A stretch of DNA of 64,000 bases from positions 248,001-312,000 of the forward strand of contig NZ_CM001022.1 of NCBI RefSeq assembly GCF_000165795.1, read 5' to 3'. Shown here piece after piece: positions 1 to 8,624 of this stretch. A program made the position numbers and the translations under genes. Position 1 is the first letter of the stretch, and the number at the start of each line of letters is the position of its first letter. Source of the DNA: Aminomonas paucivorans DSM 12260 (GTDB lineage: Bacteria > Synergistota > Synergistia > Synergistales > Synergistaceae). The notes below the pieces were generated by a model. That model was not told the origin of the DNA and did not search any database. It worked only from the letters and a program-made list of their open reading frames with translations.

Positions 1-155
1 AGGGGCTCTGGCGGGACTGGAGCTGGGCCCGCATGGCCCGAGACTCCTTCCCCCCGGTGTTCAACTACTACACCCCCTTCTTTCGCCGGGGCAATCCGGA
101 ACCGGCCCCCCTGTGGCTGCGCCCGGACCCGGCCTACTACCCCAAGAAACCCTGA
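1..155 (+). CDS. 3' end of an unidentified protein (partial)
   Basis: An open frame enters from the left edge and stops with TGA at 153-155, giving about 50 residues that end YYPKKP. The tail is rich in Pro, Tyr and Arg (for example FNYYTPFFRRGNPEP). Codon use is strongly GC3-biased like the genes after it, and a hairpin follows within 10 bases, which supports a real gene end. The family cannot be named from this fragment. Confidence 0.5.
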   Translation, partial: GLWRDWSWARMARDSFPPVFNYYTPFFRRGNPEPAPLWLRPDPAYYPKKP

Positions 156-162
156 CCTGTCC

Positions 163-190
163 GCCCGCCTCCCCCGAGGGGGAGGCGGGC
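163..190 (+). terminator. Stem-loop after the partial gene
   Basis: A perfect 12-bp inverted repeat (GCCCGCCTCCCC at 163-174 against 179-190) with a 4-base loop starts eight bases after the stop codon. There is no clear T-run, so it may act as an mRNA 3' end or a weak terminator rather than a canonical one. Confidence 0.5.
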
Positions 191-218
191 CATTACCTCG
201 AAGGAGAGGAACCCAATC

Positions 219-1844
219 ATGACGACGAAGCATCGCGGAGGGACGGGAATCGGGCTGCTTGCGGCGGCCCTGTTGCTGTGGACAACCGCGGCCTTCGGGG
301 CCCCCACCACGGCGGATCAGGCCCTCTCGGTCGCCCGGAACTGGGCCGCCGGAGGAGAGCGCCTGGGGGAGAAGACCTTTCCCGGGACCGGGACGGTGGT
401 CTCCTACGGGGACGGCAAGGGGCGGACCCTGTTCCACGTCGTCCGCCTGGGAGCGGGGACGGTGATCCTCCCCGGGGACGACCGGATGGAGCCGATCCTG
501 GCGTTCCTTCCCGAAGGGAGCTACGACGACCGCACGGACAACCCCCTTCGGGCCCTGGTGCGTCGGGACCTGGAGGGGCGATTCGCCGCCCTGGCCGCCG
601 CGCCCGTTTCCCTGAAGGCCTCGGGGGAGGGGCACACGACGAGGTGGCGTCGCCTGGAGTCGGGAGGGCAGGCCAAGGGCGGGGTCGGCGGCGTCTCGGA
701 CGTGCGGGTGGCCCCCCTGGTGGCGGCCCGGTGGAACCAGGAAGGGGCCTTCGACGGCGGCCCCCTCTGCTACAACCTCTACACCCCCGAAAACCTTCCC
801 TGCGGCTGCGTGGCCACCGCCCTGGCCCAGGTGATGTACACCCACCGGCACCCCGCCGAAGGGGTGGGGGCCCGATCCTTCCCCATCTCCGTCCGGGGAG
901 CCGCCCAGACCCGGACCCTTCGGGGAGGGGACGGGTCCGGGGGACCCTACGCCTGGGACGCCATGGTCCCTGTCCCGGGGCAGGGGGTCTTTGAGGCGGC
1001 CTGCCAAGCCATCGGCGCCCTTGTCCACGACGCGGGGGTGGCGTCGAACATGAACTACAACACCCAATCCGAGGGCGGGTCCAACGCCATCGCGATCCAG
1101 GGGGTGGAGCGCCTCGTGGAGGTGTTCCACTTCTCCCAGGTCCGGACGGCCTACTCCGGCGCAAGCCTCACCTCCCTTGCCCCGGAGGCCCGGACCCGCA
1201 TGATCAACCCGAACCTGGACGCCTCCCTCCCCGTGGTGCTGGGCATCTCCGGGAAGTGGCTCTTCTCCGACCGGTACGGACACGCGGTGGTGTGCGACGG
1301 CTACGGCTACGACGGGGGAACCCCCTACCACCACCTGAACCTGGGCTGGGGGGGCAAGGACGACGCCTGGTACAACCTCCCCGACGTGGACCTGACCGTC
1401 TACCCCTACTCCGCCTTGGAGAGCTGCGGCTACAACATCTACCCCCAGGGGACCGGGGAGATCGTGAGCGGCCGGGTCCTGGACGGGGCGGGCAACCCCG
1501 TGGCGGGGGCCACCGTGACCGCTTCGGGGGGAGGCGAGACCTTCACGGACGTCACCGACCCCAAGGGCATCTTCGCCCTGGCCCGGATCCCCTCGGGGGT
1601 CACCTACACCCTCACCTCCTCCGCCGGGGGGGCCCGCACCGTGACGGTGGGGGTCTCCGACAGCGCCACCTCCGTCACCGGGAACGTCTGGGGGGTCACC
1701 CTGGGGACGGGGCCCACCGCCTCCCCGGACCCCACGGGGGGAAACACCAAGAGCAGCGGAGGGGGCGGCTGTTCCGGCCTGGACCTCCCGACTCTGGCTG
1801 CGCTGGCGCTGGCGCCCCTGGTGGCCCTGCGGGGGCGGGCCTAA
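219..1844 (+). CDS. Secreted C10-family (streptopain-like) cysteine protease with Synergist-CTERM tail
   Basis: 541 residues, ATG preceded by AAGGAGAGG. Residues 1-28 form a signal peptide ending TAAFGA. The catalytic Cys is C197 in the motif CVATALAQVMYTH, the catalytic His is H355 in GHAVVCDGYGY, and a NLGWGG motif follows, as in the C10/SpeB family. A carboxypeptidase-regulatory-like beta domain (GRVLDGAGNPVAGATV) lies after the protease part. The C-terminus is SSGGGGCSGL, a hydrophobic helix and basic residues, a Synergist-CTERM sorting signal. It probably degrades proteins at the cell surface to feed amino acid fermentation; the substrate is not known. It lies beside another secreted protease with the same tail. 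Confidence 0.85.
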   Translation: MTTKHRGGTGIGLLAAALLLWTTAAFGAPTTADQALSVARNWAAGGERLGEKTFPGTGTVVSYGDGKGRTLFHVVRLGAGTVILPGDDRMEPILAFLPEGSYDDRTDNPLRALVRRDLEGRFAALAAAPVSLKASGEGHTTRWRRLESGGQAKGGVGGVSDVRVAPLVAARWNQEGAFDGGPLCYNLYTPENLPCGCVATALAQVMYTHRHPAEGVGARSFPISVRGAAQTRTLRGGDGSGGPYAWDAMVPVPGQGVFEAACQAIGALVHDAGVASNMNYNTQSEGGSNAIAIQGVERLVEVFHFSQVRTAYSGASLTSLAPEARTRMINPNLDASLPVVLGISGKWLFSDRYGHAVVCDGYGYDGGTPYHHLNLGWGGKDDAWYNLPDVDLTVYPYSALESCGYNIYPQGTGEIVSGRVLDGAGNPVAGATVTASGGGETFTDVTDPKGIFALARIPSGVTYTLTSSAGGARTVTVGVSDSATSVTGNVWGVTLGTGPTASPDPTGGNTKSSGGGGCSGLDLPTLAALALAPLVALRGRA

Positions 1845-1908
1845 GGGGGACGCATCGGCGCCATTGATCCGTGGTCTAGCCTGAAGGATGTTTTTGTCCT
1901 CTGTGTCG

Positions 1909-1937
1909 TGGTGACGTGGCGTGGTATCTGCTATAGT
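1909..1937 (+). promoter_or_regulatory. Possible promoter for the propeptide-like/subtilase pair
   Basis: TATAGT at 1932-1937 is preceded by TGC, an extended -10 arrangement, in an otherwise GC-rich gap. A matching -35 is poor (TGGTGA at 1909-1914, 17-base spacer). It sits 85 bases before the next start codon. Confidence 0.3.
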
Positions 1938-2022
1938 GATCTCGCTGCAAGGCTAAGGCGATGTCCCGTTGGGAAGGAATGTCGACGCATCGGTGCTTCG
2001 CGAAGAGGAGGGAGACGATGAG

Positions 2023-2454
2023 ATGATCCACAAGAGCCTGTTCTGGCTGTTCGCGCTGGTCCTGTTCCTTCCCTGCGGCTCCGTGGGGGCTCAGGCTTCC
2101 GCTCCTGCGTCCTCAGGGGCGGCACCGGGGGAGTATCTGGTGGTTTTTCCGCCCAGCAGCTTTGTGTTGGCATTTCAGGAGGGGGCGAGGGACGTGGCCC
2201 TTAAGGCCCTGGTCTCCACCCAGAAGGAGTATCTGCGAGATCAGTACCAGTTGGAGGTGGTGACGGTCTACGATGCCATCGGCCGCACCAACGGCAAGGG
2301 GATGTACCACGTGCGCAGCTCCAAGGGGGCAACCAGCGAGGAGGAATCCCGCAAGCTCCTGGAGCGCATGGGAAAGGACAGCAACCTGGAGTCCGTGTCC
2401 CCCAACCGGCAGGAAGGGCTGGCGGAGCCCAAGGGGGCCGTGAAGAAGCCCTAG
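2023..2454 (+). CDS. Small secreted protein resembling a stand-alone subtilisin propeptide (I9-like)
   Basis: 143 residues from the ATG at 2023, chosen because GAGGAGGGAG lies just upstream and the product then starts directly with a signal peptide (MIHKSLFWLFALVLF, cleavage near GAQA). The mature part begins PGEYLVVF and continues with a helix-rich stretch, VVTVYDAIGRTNGKGMYHVRSS and LESVSPNRQ. This order matches the propeptide of the subtilase encoded next (EGEALVVL, VAVASGRNIVFLRSS, VLGAQPN). By inference it is a free inhibitor or folding helper for the neighbouring protease. It has no Synergist-CTERM tail, so it should be released to the periplasm or outside. No catalytic residues are visible. 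Confidence 0.6.
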   Translation: MIHKSLFWLFALVLFLPCGSVGAQASAPASSGAAPGEYLVVFPPSSFVLAFQEGARDVALKALVSTQKEYLRDQYQLEVVTVYDAIGRTNGKGMYHVRSSKGATSEEESRKLLERMGKDSNLESVSPNRQEGLAEPKGAVKKP

Positions 2455-2529
2455 GTCTCCCGGGTCCGAAGCGCCACGCAACGATCCGTTCCCCCTTGGG
2501 GGAACCCAAACGAACCGGAGGTGAAGCCT

Positions 2530-4044
2530 GTGAAGAAATGGGTAGCCTGGTTGGCTGTGTGTGCCCTGTTGATGGCGGGGACGGCCTTTGCGGAAGCCAC
2601 ACGGATCCGCGCTGTGGGGGCGTCCCGATATGTGGAGGGAGAGGCTTTGGTGGTGCTCCAGGGGCCGGATCGGACCCTTGCGGCTCAGAACGTCTCGTCC
2701 TTCCGCAGCGCTCTCACGCGACAGGCTGATACCTTGGCCGCCTCGGTGGGGGCGAAGACGGCGGCGACCTACGCCGCCGTGGCGGTCGCCTCGGGGCGGA
2801 ACATCGTGTTCCTTCGGTCCTCCACCCGGACCACGGAGCAGCTTCTGGCGGACCTGAAGGCCAATCCCGCCGTCCTGGGGGCCCAGCCCAACTACCTGGC
2901 CCGGGCCTTCAAGACCCCCAACGACCCGTCCTACTCCCAGCAGTGGGGGCTTCCCAAGATCAACGCCCCCACCGCCTGGGACACCGTGACGGGACCCCTG
3001 GCGGGGGCGGATCCGGTGTATGTGGCGGTGATCGACACGGGGATCGACTACAACCACCCGGACCTGGCGGGCAACATGGGCCGGGACAAGGACAACCTCT
3101 ACGGCAAGCGGTTCTACAACAACGGCACCGTGGGAACGGACCCCATGGACGTGGACGATCACGGGAGCCATGTGGCGGGGATCATCGGCGCGGTGGGGAA
3201 CAACGACACGGGGGTCTGCGGGGTGAACTGGGCGGTGAAGCTCCTGGCGGTGAACGTATTCTCCGAATTCGGGCCAGGGGATTATCGCGCCTACAACACG
3301 GACACCATCGCGGGGATCGACTATATCCTGGCCCAGAAGGCCCGGGGGCTCAACGTCCGGGTGGCCAACATGTCCCTGGGAGGATGGAATACCCCTCCCG
3401 TCGGGGTGGACGCCTACGGTACCGCAATCCAGGCCATGAGCGACGCGGGGATCCTGGTGGCCATCGCGGCGGGCAACGAGTACCAGAACATCGACAGCCC
3501 CGGAGGTCCCGGGTCGGATCCCAGCGACCCCACGGCGGACTACCGGGGGCAGCGCCCCTACCCGGCGTGCTACCGGTACACCAACACCCTCACGGTGGGG
3601 GCCACGGATTCTGGTGATGTCAAGTCCGTCTTCTCCAACTACAGCCCCAACTGGGTGGATCTGGCCGCTCCGGGGACCGGGATTTACAGCACTCTCCCCG
3701 TGTCCAAGGGGAGCTATGGCAACATGAGCGGTACCTCCATGGCCACGCCCTTCGTGGCGGGGGCGTCGGCTCTCCTCATGGCTGCCCAGCCCACTCGGAG
3801 TACCACGGAGATCCGCACCATGATCCTGACATCGGGGAACACGGTAGGCGGCACCTTCTGGAAGAACGGACGGCTGGACGTGGCCAATTCCATGGGGGCC
3901 ACCCCGCCCACGCCCACGGGCGCGGGCACCGCGACCCCCACCCGGGCGCCCTCCGGCGGCGGGGGCGGCGGCTGCTCCGGTCTGGGCTTTGCCCCCTTGG
4001 CGGTGCTGATCCTGCTGCCCCTGCTGGCCCTGAAGCGGCGGTAG
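2530..4044 (+). CDS. S8 subtilisin-like serine protease with Synergist-CTERM tail
   Basis: 504 residues. The GTG at 2530 is preferred over the GTG at 2521 because GGAGGTGA (2517-2524) then lies at normal spacing. A signal peptide (to about TAFA), an I9-type propeptide (about residues 35-125) and the S8 domain follow. The triad is D169 (VIDTGIDYNHPDL), H211 (DDHGSHVAGI) and S403 (GTSMATPFVAG). A Pro/Thr linker leads to SGGGGGGCSGL, a hydrophobic helix and KRR, a Synergist-CTERM anchor. It is likely a surface protease supplying peptides. The preceding small gene resembles its own propeptide. Confidence 0.9.
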   Translation: MKKWVAWLAVCALLMAGTAFAEATRIRAVGASRYVEGEALVVLQGPDRTLAAQNVSSFRSALTRQADTLAASVGAKTAATYAAVAVASGRNIVFLRSSTRTTEQLLADLKANPAVLGAQPNYLARAFKTPNDPSYSQQWGLPKINAPTAWDTVTGPLAGADPVYVAVIDTGIDYNHPDLAGNMGRDKDNLYGKRFYNNGTVGTDPMDVDDHGSHVAGIIGAVGNNDTGVCGVNWAVKLLAVNVFSEFGPGDYRAYNTDTIAGIDYILAQKARGLNVRVANMSLGGWNTPPVGVDAYGTAIQAMSDAGILVAIAAGNEYQNIDSPGGPGSDPSDPTADYRGQRPYPACYRYTNTLTVGATDSGDVKSVFSNYSPNWVDLAAPGTGIYSTLPVSKGSYGNMSGTSMATPFVAGASALLMAAQPTRSTTEIRTMILTSGNTVGGTFWKNGRLDVANSMGATPPTPTGAGTATPTRAPSGGGGGGCSGLGFAPLAVLILLPLLALKRR

Positions 4045-4094
4045 CCCTTCGGCGACTCCAGGGAAGGAGCGCGAAAGGCGCAAGGTCAAGGAAC

Positions 4095-4128
4095 AAGGAG
4101 GGCCTCCCCGGCCGGGGAGGCCCTCCTT
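4095..4128. terminator. Bidirectional terminator between convergent genes
   Basis: A perfect 15-bp stem (AAGGAGGGCCTCCCC at 4095-4109 with 4114-4128) with a 4-base loop lies between the subtilase stop and the end of the minus-strand FmdE gene. It ends in TTT on the plus strand and can serve both directions. Confidence 0.8.
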
Positions 4129-4184
4129 TGTGGTTCCGGATCCTGCCGCTCCCGGTTCGGGGGCGGCTCTGCGCCTCGGGGGCG

Positions 4185-4757
4185 TCAGCGGAAGGTGCCG
4201 TCCGTGACCCCCTGACATCCCCGGCATCGGTCGCCGTGGGCGGGGGGGTAGGCCTCCCCGCAGATCGGGCAGACCACCGGGGGCGTCTTGTCCCGGGGCT
4301 TGAAGACTTGGGGGTCCACCTGCACGGGGCGATGGTCCAGGATGTCGTACCCCGCCCGGCAGATCTCCCCCAGGATGGCCTCCAGGCTCTGGTCCTTTTT
4401 CGGGGTGAGCTTGAAGAACCAGTCGTGGATGACCGGGAAGTTCTTGAGCTTTTCCGTGCTCAGGGAGATGCGGACCCCTTTCCCCGTCCTCTTGTCGTAG
4501 AACACCGCCGCGAACCGCCCCGTGTCCACCACCTTCAGCCAGTGGTTTCCCACGGTGCAGGGGGTCAGAAGCTGGATCGCGTCGGTGAGGCACTTGCGGG
4601 TCTCGCAGATCACGTCCATCTCGATGCCCGGGGGAAGAAGCTCCCAGGCCAGATTGACCATCTGGAGCCCCAGGACGCCCCCCGGCGCCATCTTCCCGTG
4701 GAATTGCTCCAACTCCTTCAGGAAGTCCTCGTAGGAGGCGAAACGCCCGTAGTTCAT
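4185..4757 (-). CDS. FmdE-family protein with C-terminal zinc ribbon
   Basis: 190 residues, ATG at 4757 overlapping the formate dehydrogenase stop in an ATGA arrangement, so translation is coupled. The body (FASYEDFLKELEQFHG, APGGVLGLQMVNLAW, CLTDAIQLLTPCTVGN) is typical of the FmdE domain, named after a subunit of formylmethanofuran dehydrogenase. The tail CPICGEAYPPAHGDRCRGC is a four-Cys zinc ribbon. Methanofuran chemistry is not expected here. As the last gene of a molybdenum/tungsten formate dehydrogenase operon it probably helps handle the cofactor or metal, which is inference from context. Confidence 0.75.
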   Translation of the reverse strand: MNYGRFASYEDFLKELEQFHGKMAPGGVLGLQMVNLAWELLPPGIEMDVICETRKCLTDAIQLLTPCTVGNHWLKVVDTGRFAAVFYDKRTGKGVRISLSTEKLKNFPVIHDWFFKLTPKKDQSLEAILGEICRAGYDILDHRPVQVDPQVFKPRDKTPPVVCPICGEAYPPAHGDRCRGCQGVTDGTFR

Positions 4758-7504
4758 ACCGCGATCTTCTCGATCTTGACAGCGCAGGCCTTGTAGGAGG
4801 GCGTGAGGGTATCGGGATCGAAGGTCTTCACGTCCCCGCTCAGGAGGCGGTTGGAGTTGGTCTCCCAGAAGTGGAAGGTCATCCAGACCATGCCTCGGGG
4901 CATGCGCTTGGTGACGTTGGCCTTGATGCGCACCTCTCCCCGGCGGGACTTCACCCGGATGGTCTCCCCGGTGACGATCCCCAGGGCCTGGGCGTCCTCC
5001 ACGGAGATGTCCGCCCGCTCTTCGGGCATCCGCTCGTTGAGCCCCTTGGCCCGCCCCGTCTGGGTGCGGGAGTGGTAGTGGGTCAGGCGGCGTCCCGTGC
5101 TGAGGACGAAGGGGAACTCCTCGTCGGGCTGCTCGGCGCCGGGCACCCAGTCGATGGCTTGGAAGTTGCCCTTCCCCCGGGAGAAGTTCCCGTCCACGTG
5201 GAGGATGGGCGTTCCGGGATGGTCCTCGGAGGGGCAGGGCCACTGGATGCCGCCGATGGCGTCCAGGCGGTGGAACTTGATGCCCCCGAAGGCGGGGCAC
5301 AGGAGGGAGATCTCGTTGTCCCACAGTTCCTGGCCGCTGTCGGAGGGCCATTGGTGGCCGAAGTGCTTGGCCGTCTCCTTGAAGATCCACCAGTTGGGCT
5401 TGGCGTCTCCCGGAGCTTCCTTGACCTTGCGCACCCGGCTGATGCGGCGCTCCGTGTTGCTGTACGTGCCCTCGTCCTCGCACCAGGAGGCGGAGGGGAG
5501 GATGACGTCGGCGAAGGGGGTGGTCTCGTTCTGGAAGATGTCCTGGACCACCAGGAACTCCGCCGAGTTGAGGCAGTGGGCGATGTGCTCCACGTCCGGT
5601 TCCGTGGCCACCAGGTTTTCCCCGAAGATCCAGAAGGCCTTGAGCCGGTCCGTGGTGAGGCCGTTGGTCATCTCGGCGATCTTGAGGCCCGGCTTGGAGG
5701 GCAGGCTCTCCACCCCCCAGAAGCGGGCGAACTTCTCGTTGATCTCCGGCTTGTCCACGTTCTGGTAGCCGCAGTACATGTTGGGCAGAGCCCCCATGTC
5801 ACAGGCCCCCTGCACGTTGTTCTGTCCCCGCATGGGGTTGACGCCGCCGCCCTCCACCCCCATGTTGCCCAGGAGCATCTGGAGGTTGGCCAGGGACATG
5901 ACGTTCCGCTTCCCCGTGTTGTGTTCCGTGATGCCCAGGGTGTAGATGACCATGGCGGGTTTCACCGTCCCGAGCATCCGGGCGATCTCCACGATGGTCT
6001 CCTCGGGCACGCCGCTGATCTCCGCTGCCCGCTTGGGGGGGTACTCCGCCACCTTCGCGGCCAGGGCCTCGAAGTTCTCGCACTTCTCCTCCACGAACTT
6101 CTTGTCGTAGAGTTCCTCCTGGATCAGCACGTGCATGATTCCGTTGAGGAAGGCGATGTCCGTCCCCACCCGAAGCTGGGCGAAGATGTCCGCGTAGTCC
6201 GCAAGCTCCTGCTTGCGGGGGTCCACCACGATGAGTTTGGTCCCCGTCTTGACCCCGTTCTTCAGGTACGTGGCCGCCACGGGATGGGCCTCCGTCATGT
6301 TGGTGCCGATGCAGAAGAGGAGCTTCGCCTTGGCGTACTCCCCGATGGTGTTGGTCATGCCGCCCGCTCCGAAACTGGACAGTAGCCCCGCTACTGTAGG
6401 AGCGTGTCAGACCCGGGCACAGTGGTCTATGTTGTTCGTGTTGAAGACCATGCGGAAGAGTTTCTGCATGCTGTAGGAATCCTCGTTGATGCTGCGCGCG
6501 CAGCTCACCCCTCCGACCGCATCCGGGCCGTGCTCTTCGATCACCTCCTTGAATCGGGATGCCACCAGGCCGAGGGCTTCGTCCCAGCTGGCTTCACGGA
6601 AGGTGTCTTCCGGGCTTTTCTTTTCCCCTTTCCGGATTCGGATGAGGGGTTTGGTGAGGCGTTCGTCGGAGTAGATGAAGTCGTAGCCGAAGCGCCCCTT
6701 GACGCACAGACGTCCCCGGTTGGGCATGCCGTCGGGGGTCCCGGTGACCCGGGTGATCTGGTCGCCCTTCATGTGGAGGTCCAGCTGGCAGCCCACCCCG
6801 CAGTAGGGGCAGGTGGTGCGGACGACCTGGGTCTGCCACGACCGTCCCTGGCCGATGGTTTTTTTCTCCACCAGGGCGCCCACGGGACAGGCCTGGACGC
6901 ACTGGCCGCAGAAGACGCAGTCCGAATCCTCCAGCTTCACCCCCACCGGCGGGTTGATGGCGGTGTGGATGCCCCGGTGCTGGAAGTCGATGGCGTGGTA
7001 GCCCGACTGCCAGTCGCAGGACCGGACGCACCGGCCGCAGAGGATGCACTTGTTCATGTCCCGGACGTAGAAGGGGTTCGTGTCGTCCAGGGGGATGTCC
7101 GTGTTCACGTCGCCCTCGTCCCGCAGGGGGGACTTTTCGATGCCCAGCTCGTAGGCCAGATCCTGCAGGGTGCAGCGACCGTTGGATTCACAGGAGAAGC
7201 AGTCCAGGGGATGGCGGATGAGGATCATTTCCACCACCGCCTTGCGGGTGGCGATGGCCTTGGGGCTGTGGGTGAGCACCCCCATGCCGTCGGTGAGGGG
7301 AGTGGTGCAGGCCGGCAGAAGCTTGGGGTTGTTCTCCACCTCCACGAGACAGACGCGGCAGGCGCCGCTGGGTGGCAGGGCCGGGTGGTCGCACAGGGAC
7401 GGGATGTGGATGCCGTTGGCTCGTGCGGCCTGCATGATGGTCATGCCCGGTTCTGCGGTGATGGTTTTCCCGTTGATTCTTGCTGTGATGGGATTGGAAC
7501 CCAT
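4754..7504 (-). CDS. fdhA: Selenocysteine formate dehydrogenase, alpha subunit with N-terminal ferredoxin domains (TGA at 6407-6409 read as Sec)
   Basis: 916 residues when the in-frame TGA (residue 366) is read as selenocysteine; without this the gene looks like two ORFs. The context HCARV-U-HAPTVAGL matches the Sec-His active site of formate dehydrogenases, and a SECIS-like hairpin follows. N-terminal Fe-S ligands: [2Fe-2S] C38/C49/C52/C66; His-type cluster H98/C102/C105/C111; two [4Fe-4S] C153-C163 and C196-C206. The molybdopterin domain starts with its own cluster (C232, C235, C239, C267) and ends with a dinucleotide-binding domain (VLSTGRRLTHYHSRTQTG). It oxidises formate or reduces CO2 at a bis-MGD Mo/W centre in the cytoplasm. 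RBS AAAGGAG. It lies downstream of a Moco-riboswitch-like leader and MoeA-like gene, without dedicated NuoEF partners. Confidence 0.92.
6379..6409 (-). promoter_or_regulatory. Bacterial SECIS element and Sec UGA codon of the first formate dehydrogenase
   Basis: The UGA is at 6409-6407 on the minus strand. Nine bases downstream comes an 8-bp stem, ACAGTAGC paired with GCTACTGT, closed by a GGG loop (6397-6379). Position, stem size and a G in the apical loop fit the SelB-binding hairpin of bacterial fdh genes. Confidence 0.8.
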
Positions 7505-7534
7505 GAACCAAAACTCCTTTCCTTGGAAGATTCC

Positions 7535-8554
7535 TCAACTGCGCGCGGAAAAGGCGCATCCAGGGTAAGAGCACGCGTCGCAGCTCCTGCACAATCCCCC
7601 CCTTCCCCAACGTCGGACCTCTTCTCCCGTGGGAGGAGTGCCCGCATAGAGACGATCCAGAAGGACGTCCAGGGACGTCCGTTGTGCAAAAACCGCCGAG
7701 GCGGGAACGCCTACGAGGAATGCCTCCCCTTTCTGGGCAAGCATCAGGTTGGCCCCCGGAATCAGGGGGACCCTTCGGAAAACCACCCGGTCGCAGAGGG
7801 AGCGGATGGCCCGAGGTGTCTGGTCGTCCGCATCCACGCTCATGCCTCCGGTGCACAGGACGATCCGGGCCCCCTTGTCCAGCCACGCGGCGACGGCCCG
7901 GGCGATCTCGGAGGCGTCGTCGGGGCAGAGGGTGTGTCCCATCAGGGGAGCGCCGTAGGGTACGAGTTTGGTTTGCAGCTTGGGCAGGAAGGCGTCCTGC
8001 ACCAGCCCTTCGTAGATCTCCCGCCCCGTGGTGACCAGGGCGGTGGGGAAGGGGTTCCAGGGCAGAACGGAAAGGGGGGCCACCCCCAGCACGCGGTCCA
8101 CCTGTTCTCTTTGGACGGCCAGGGGGCCGATGCGGAAGGCCGCCGTCAGGGTCCCGAGGCTCACGGCGGTCCGGTTGGCCCGGGTGGTGAAGATCCAGTC
8201 GGGGTCCTGGTTGATGAAGTCCACGTCCTCGTCCCGAAAGTGCAGCAGGCCGGGACGGGTCGCCGTGAGGGTGCATTTCCCCTCCTCAGGTCCGCGAAGC
8301 TCCAGCCCTTCCCCTTGGACCCTTCGTCCCAGGAGGAGCGCTGCCTCGTCCTCGTGGACCTCCTCCGGGTCCAGCATCAGAAAGCGGATGTGGGACTTGC
8401 CCATGCGCAGGAGGAGGGGCACGTCCTCCTGCGCGATGCGGTGCCCCCTGCGGAAGCGGGCGCCCTTGAATCCCCCCACGGGATCGATGAGGGTCAAGTC
8501 ATGGGAGAGGATTCTGCCGACGGCCTGCTCGACCGGGAGGGTTTCAGTCTTCAC
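7535..8554 (-). CDS. MoeA/MoaB-like molybdopterin-binding protein with Cys-rich C-terminus
   Basis: 339 residues from a GTG at 8554. The N-terminal part (LPVEQAVGRILSHDLTLIDP, GARFRRGHRIAQEDVPLLLRMG) resembles the MoeA N-terminal region. The second half holds a MoaB/Mog-type molybdopterin-binding domain (ALVTTGREIYEG, CTGGMSVDADDQTPRAIR, PLIPGANLMLA). The last 20 residues carry four Cys in the pattern CX2CX2CX4C (LCRSCDACSYPGC), unusual for MoeA and suggesting a metal or Fe-S site. It probably acts in molybdenum/tungsten cofactor insertion for the adjacent formate dehydrogenase, 30 bases downstream in the same operon. The RBS at this GTG is weak. Confidence 0.75.
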   Translation of the reverse strand: MKTETLPVEQAVGRILSHDLTLIDPVGGFKGARFRRGHRIAQEDVPLLLRMGKSHIRFLMLDPEEVHEDEAALLLGRRVQGEGLELRGPEEGKCTLTATRPGLLHFRDEDVDFINQDPDWIFTTRANRTAVSLGTLTAAFRIGPLAVQREQVDRVLGVAPLSVLPWNPFPTALVTTGREIYEGLVQDAFLPKLQTKLVPYGAPLMGHTLCPDDASEIARAVAAWLDKGARIVLCTGGMSVDADDQTPRAIRSLCDRVVFRRVPLIPGANLMLAQKGEAFLVGVPASAVFAQRTSLDVLLDRLYAGTPPTGEEVRRWGRGGLCRSCDACSYPGCAFSARS

Positions 8555-8583
8555 GTGTCTTCACCGCGATTCCGCCTTTCCAT

Positions 8584-8622
8584 AAAAAAAGGGACCGTGC
8601 CCCATGCAAGGAGCACAGTCCC
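8584..8622 (-). terminator. Intrinsic terminator/attenuator in the MoeA-like leader
   Basis: On the minus strand, GGGACTGTGC pairs with GCACGGTCCC (10 bp with one G-U), followed directly by seven T residues (plus-strand A-run 8584-8590). It lies between the putative aptamer and the start codon, as expected for a riboswitch expression platform. Confidence 0.75.
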
Positions 8623-8624
8623 CC

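Noticed and set aside
2113-4593. An 826-codon open frame on the minus strand opposite the subtilase
   Set aside because: Low-complexity Gly/Pro/His/Arg translation, no domain; antisense shadow of a high-GC gene. The same applies to long minus-strand frames opposite 10847-13141, 13092-15998, 18946-21570 and 21182-24529.
6360-6409. Frameshift or pseudogene in the first formate dehydrogenase
   Set aside because: The frame is the same on both sides of the TGA, the flanking residues fit the Sec-His active site and a SECIS-like hairpin follows.
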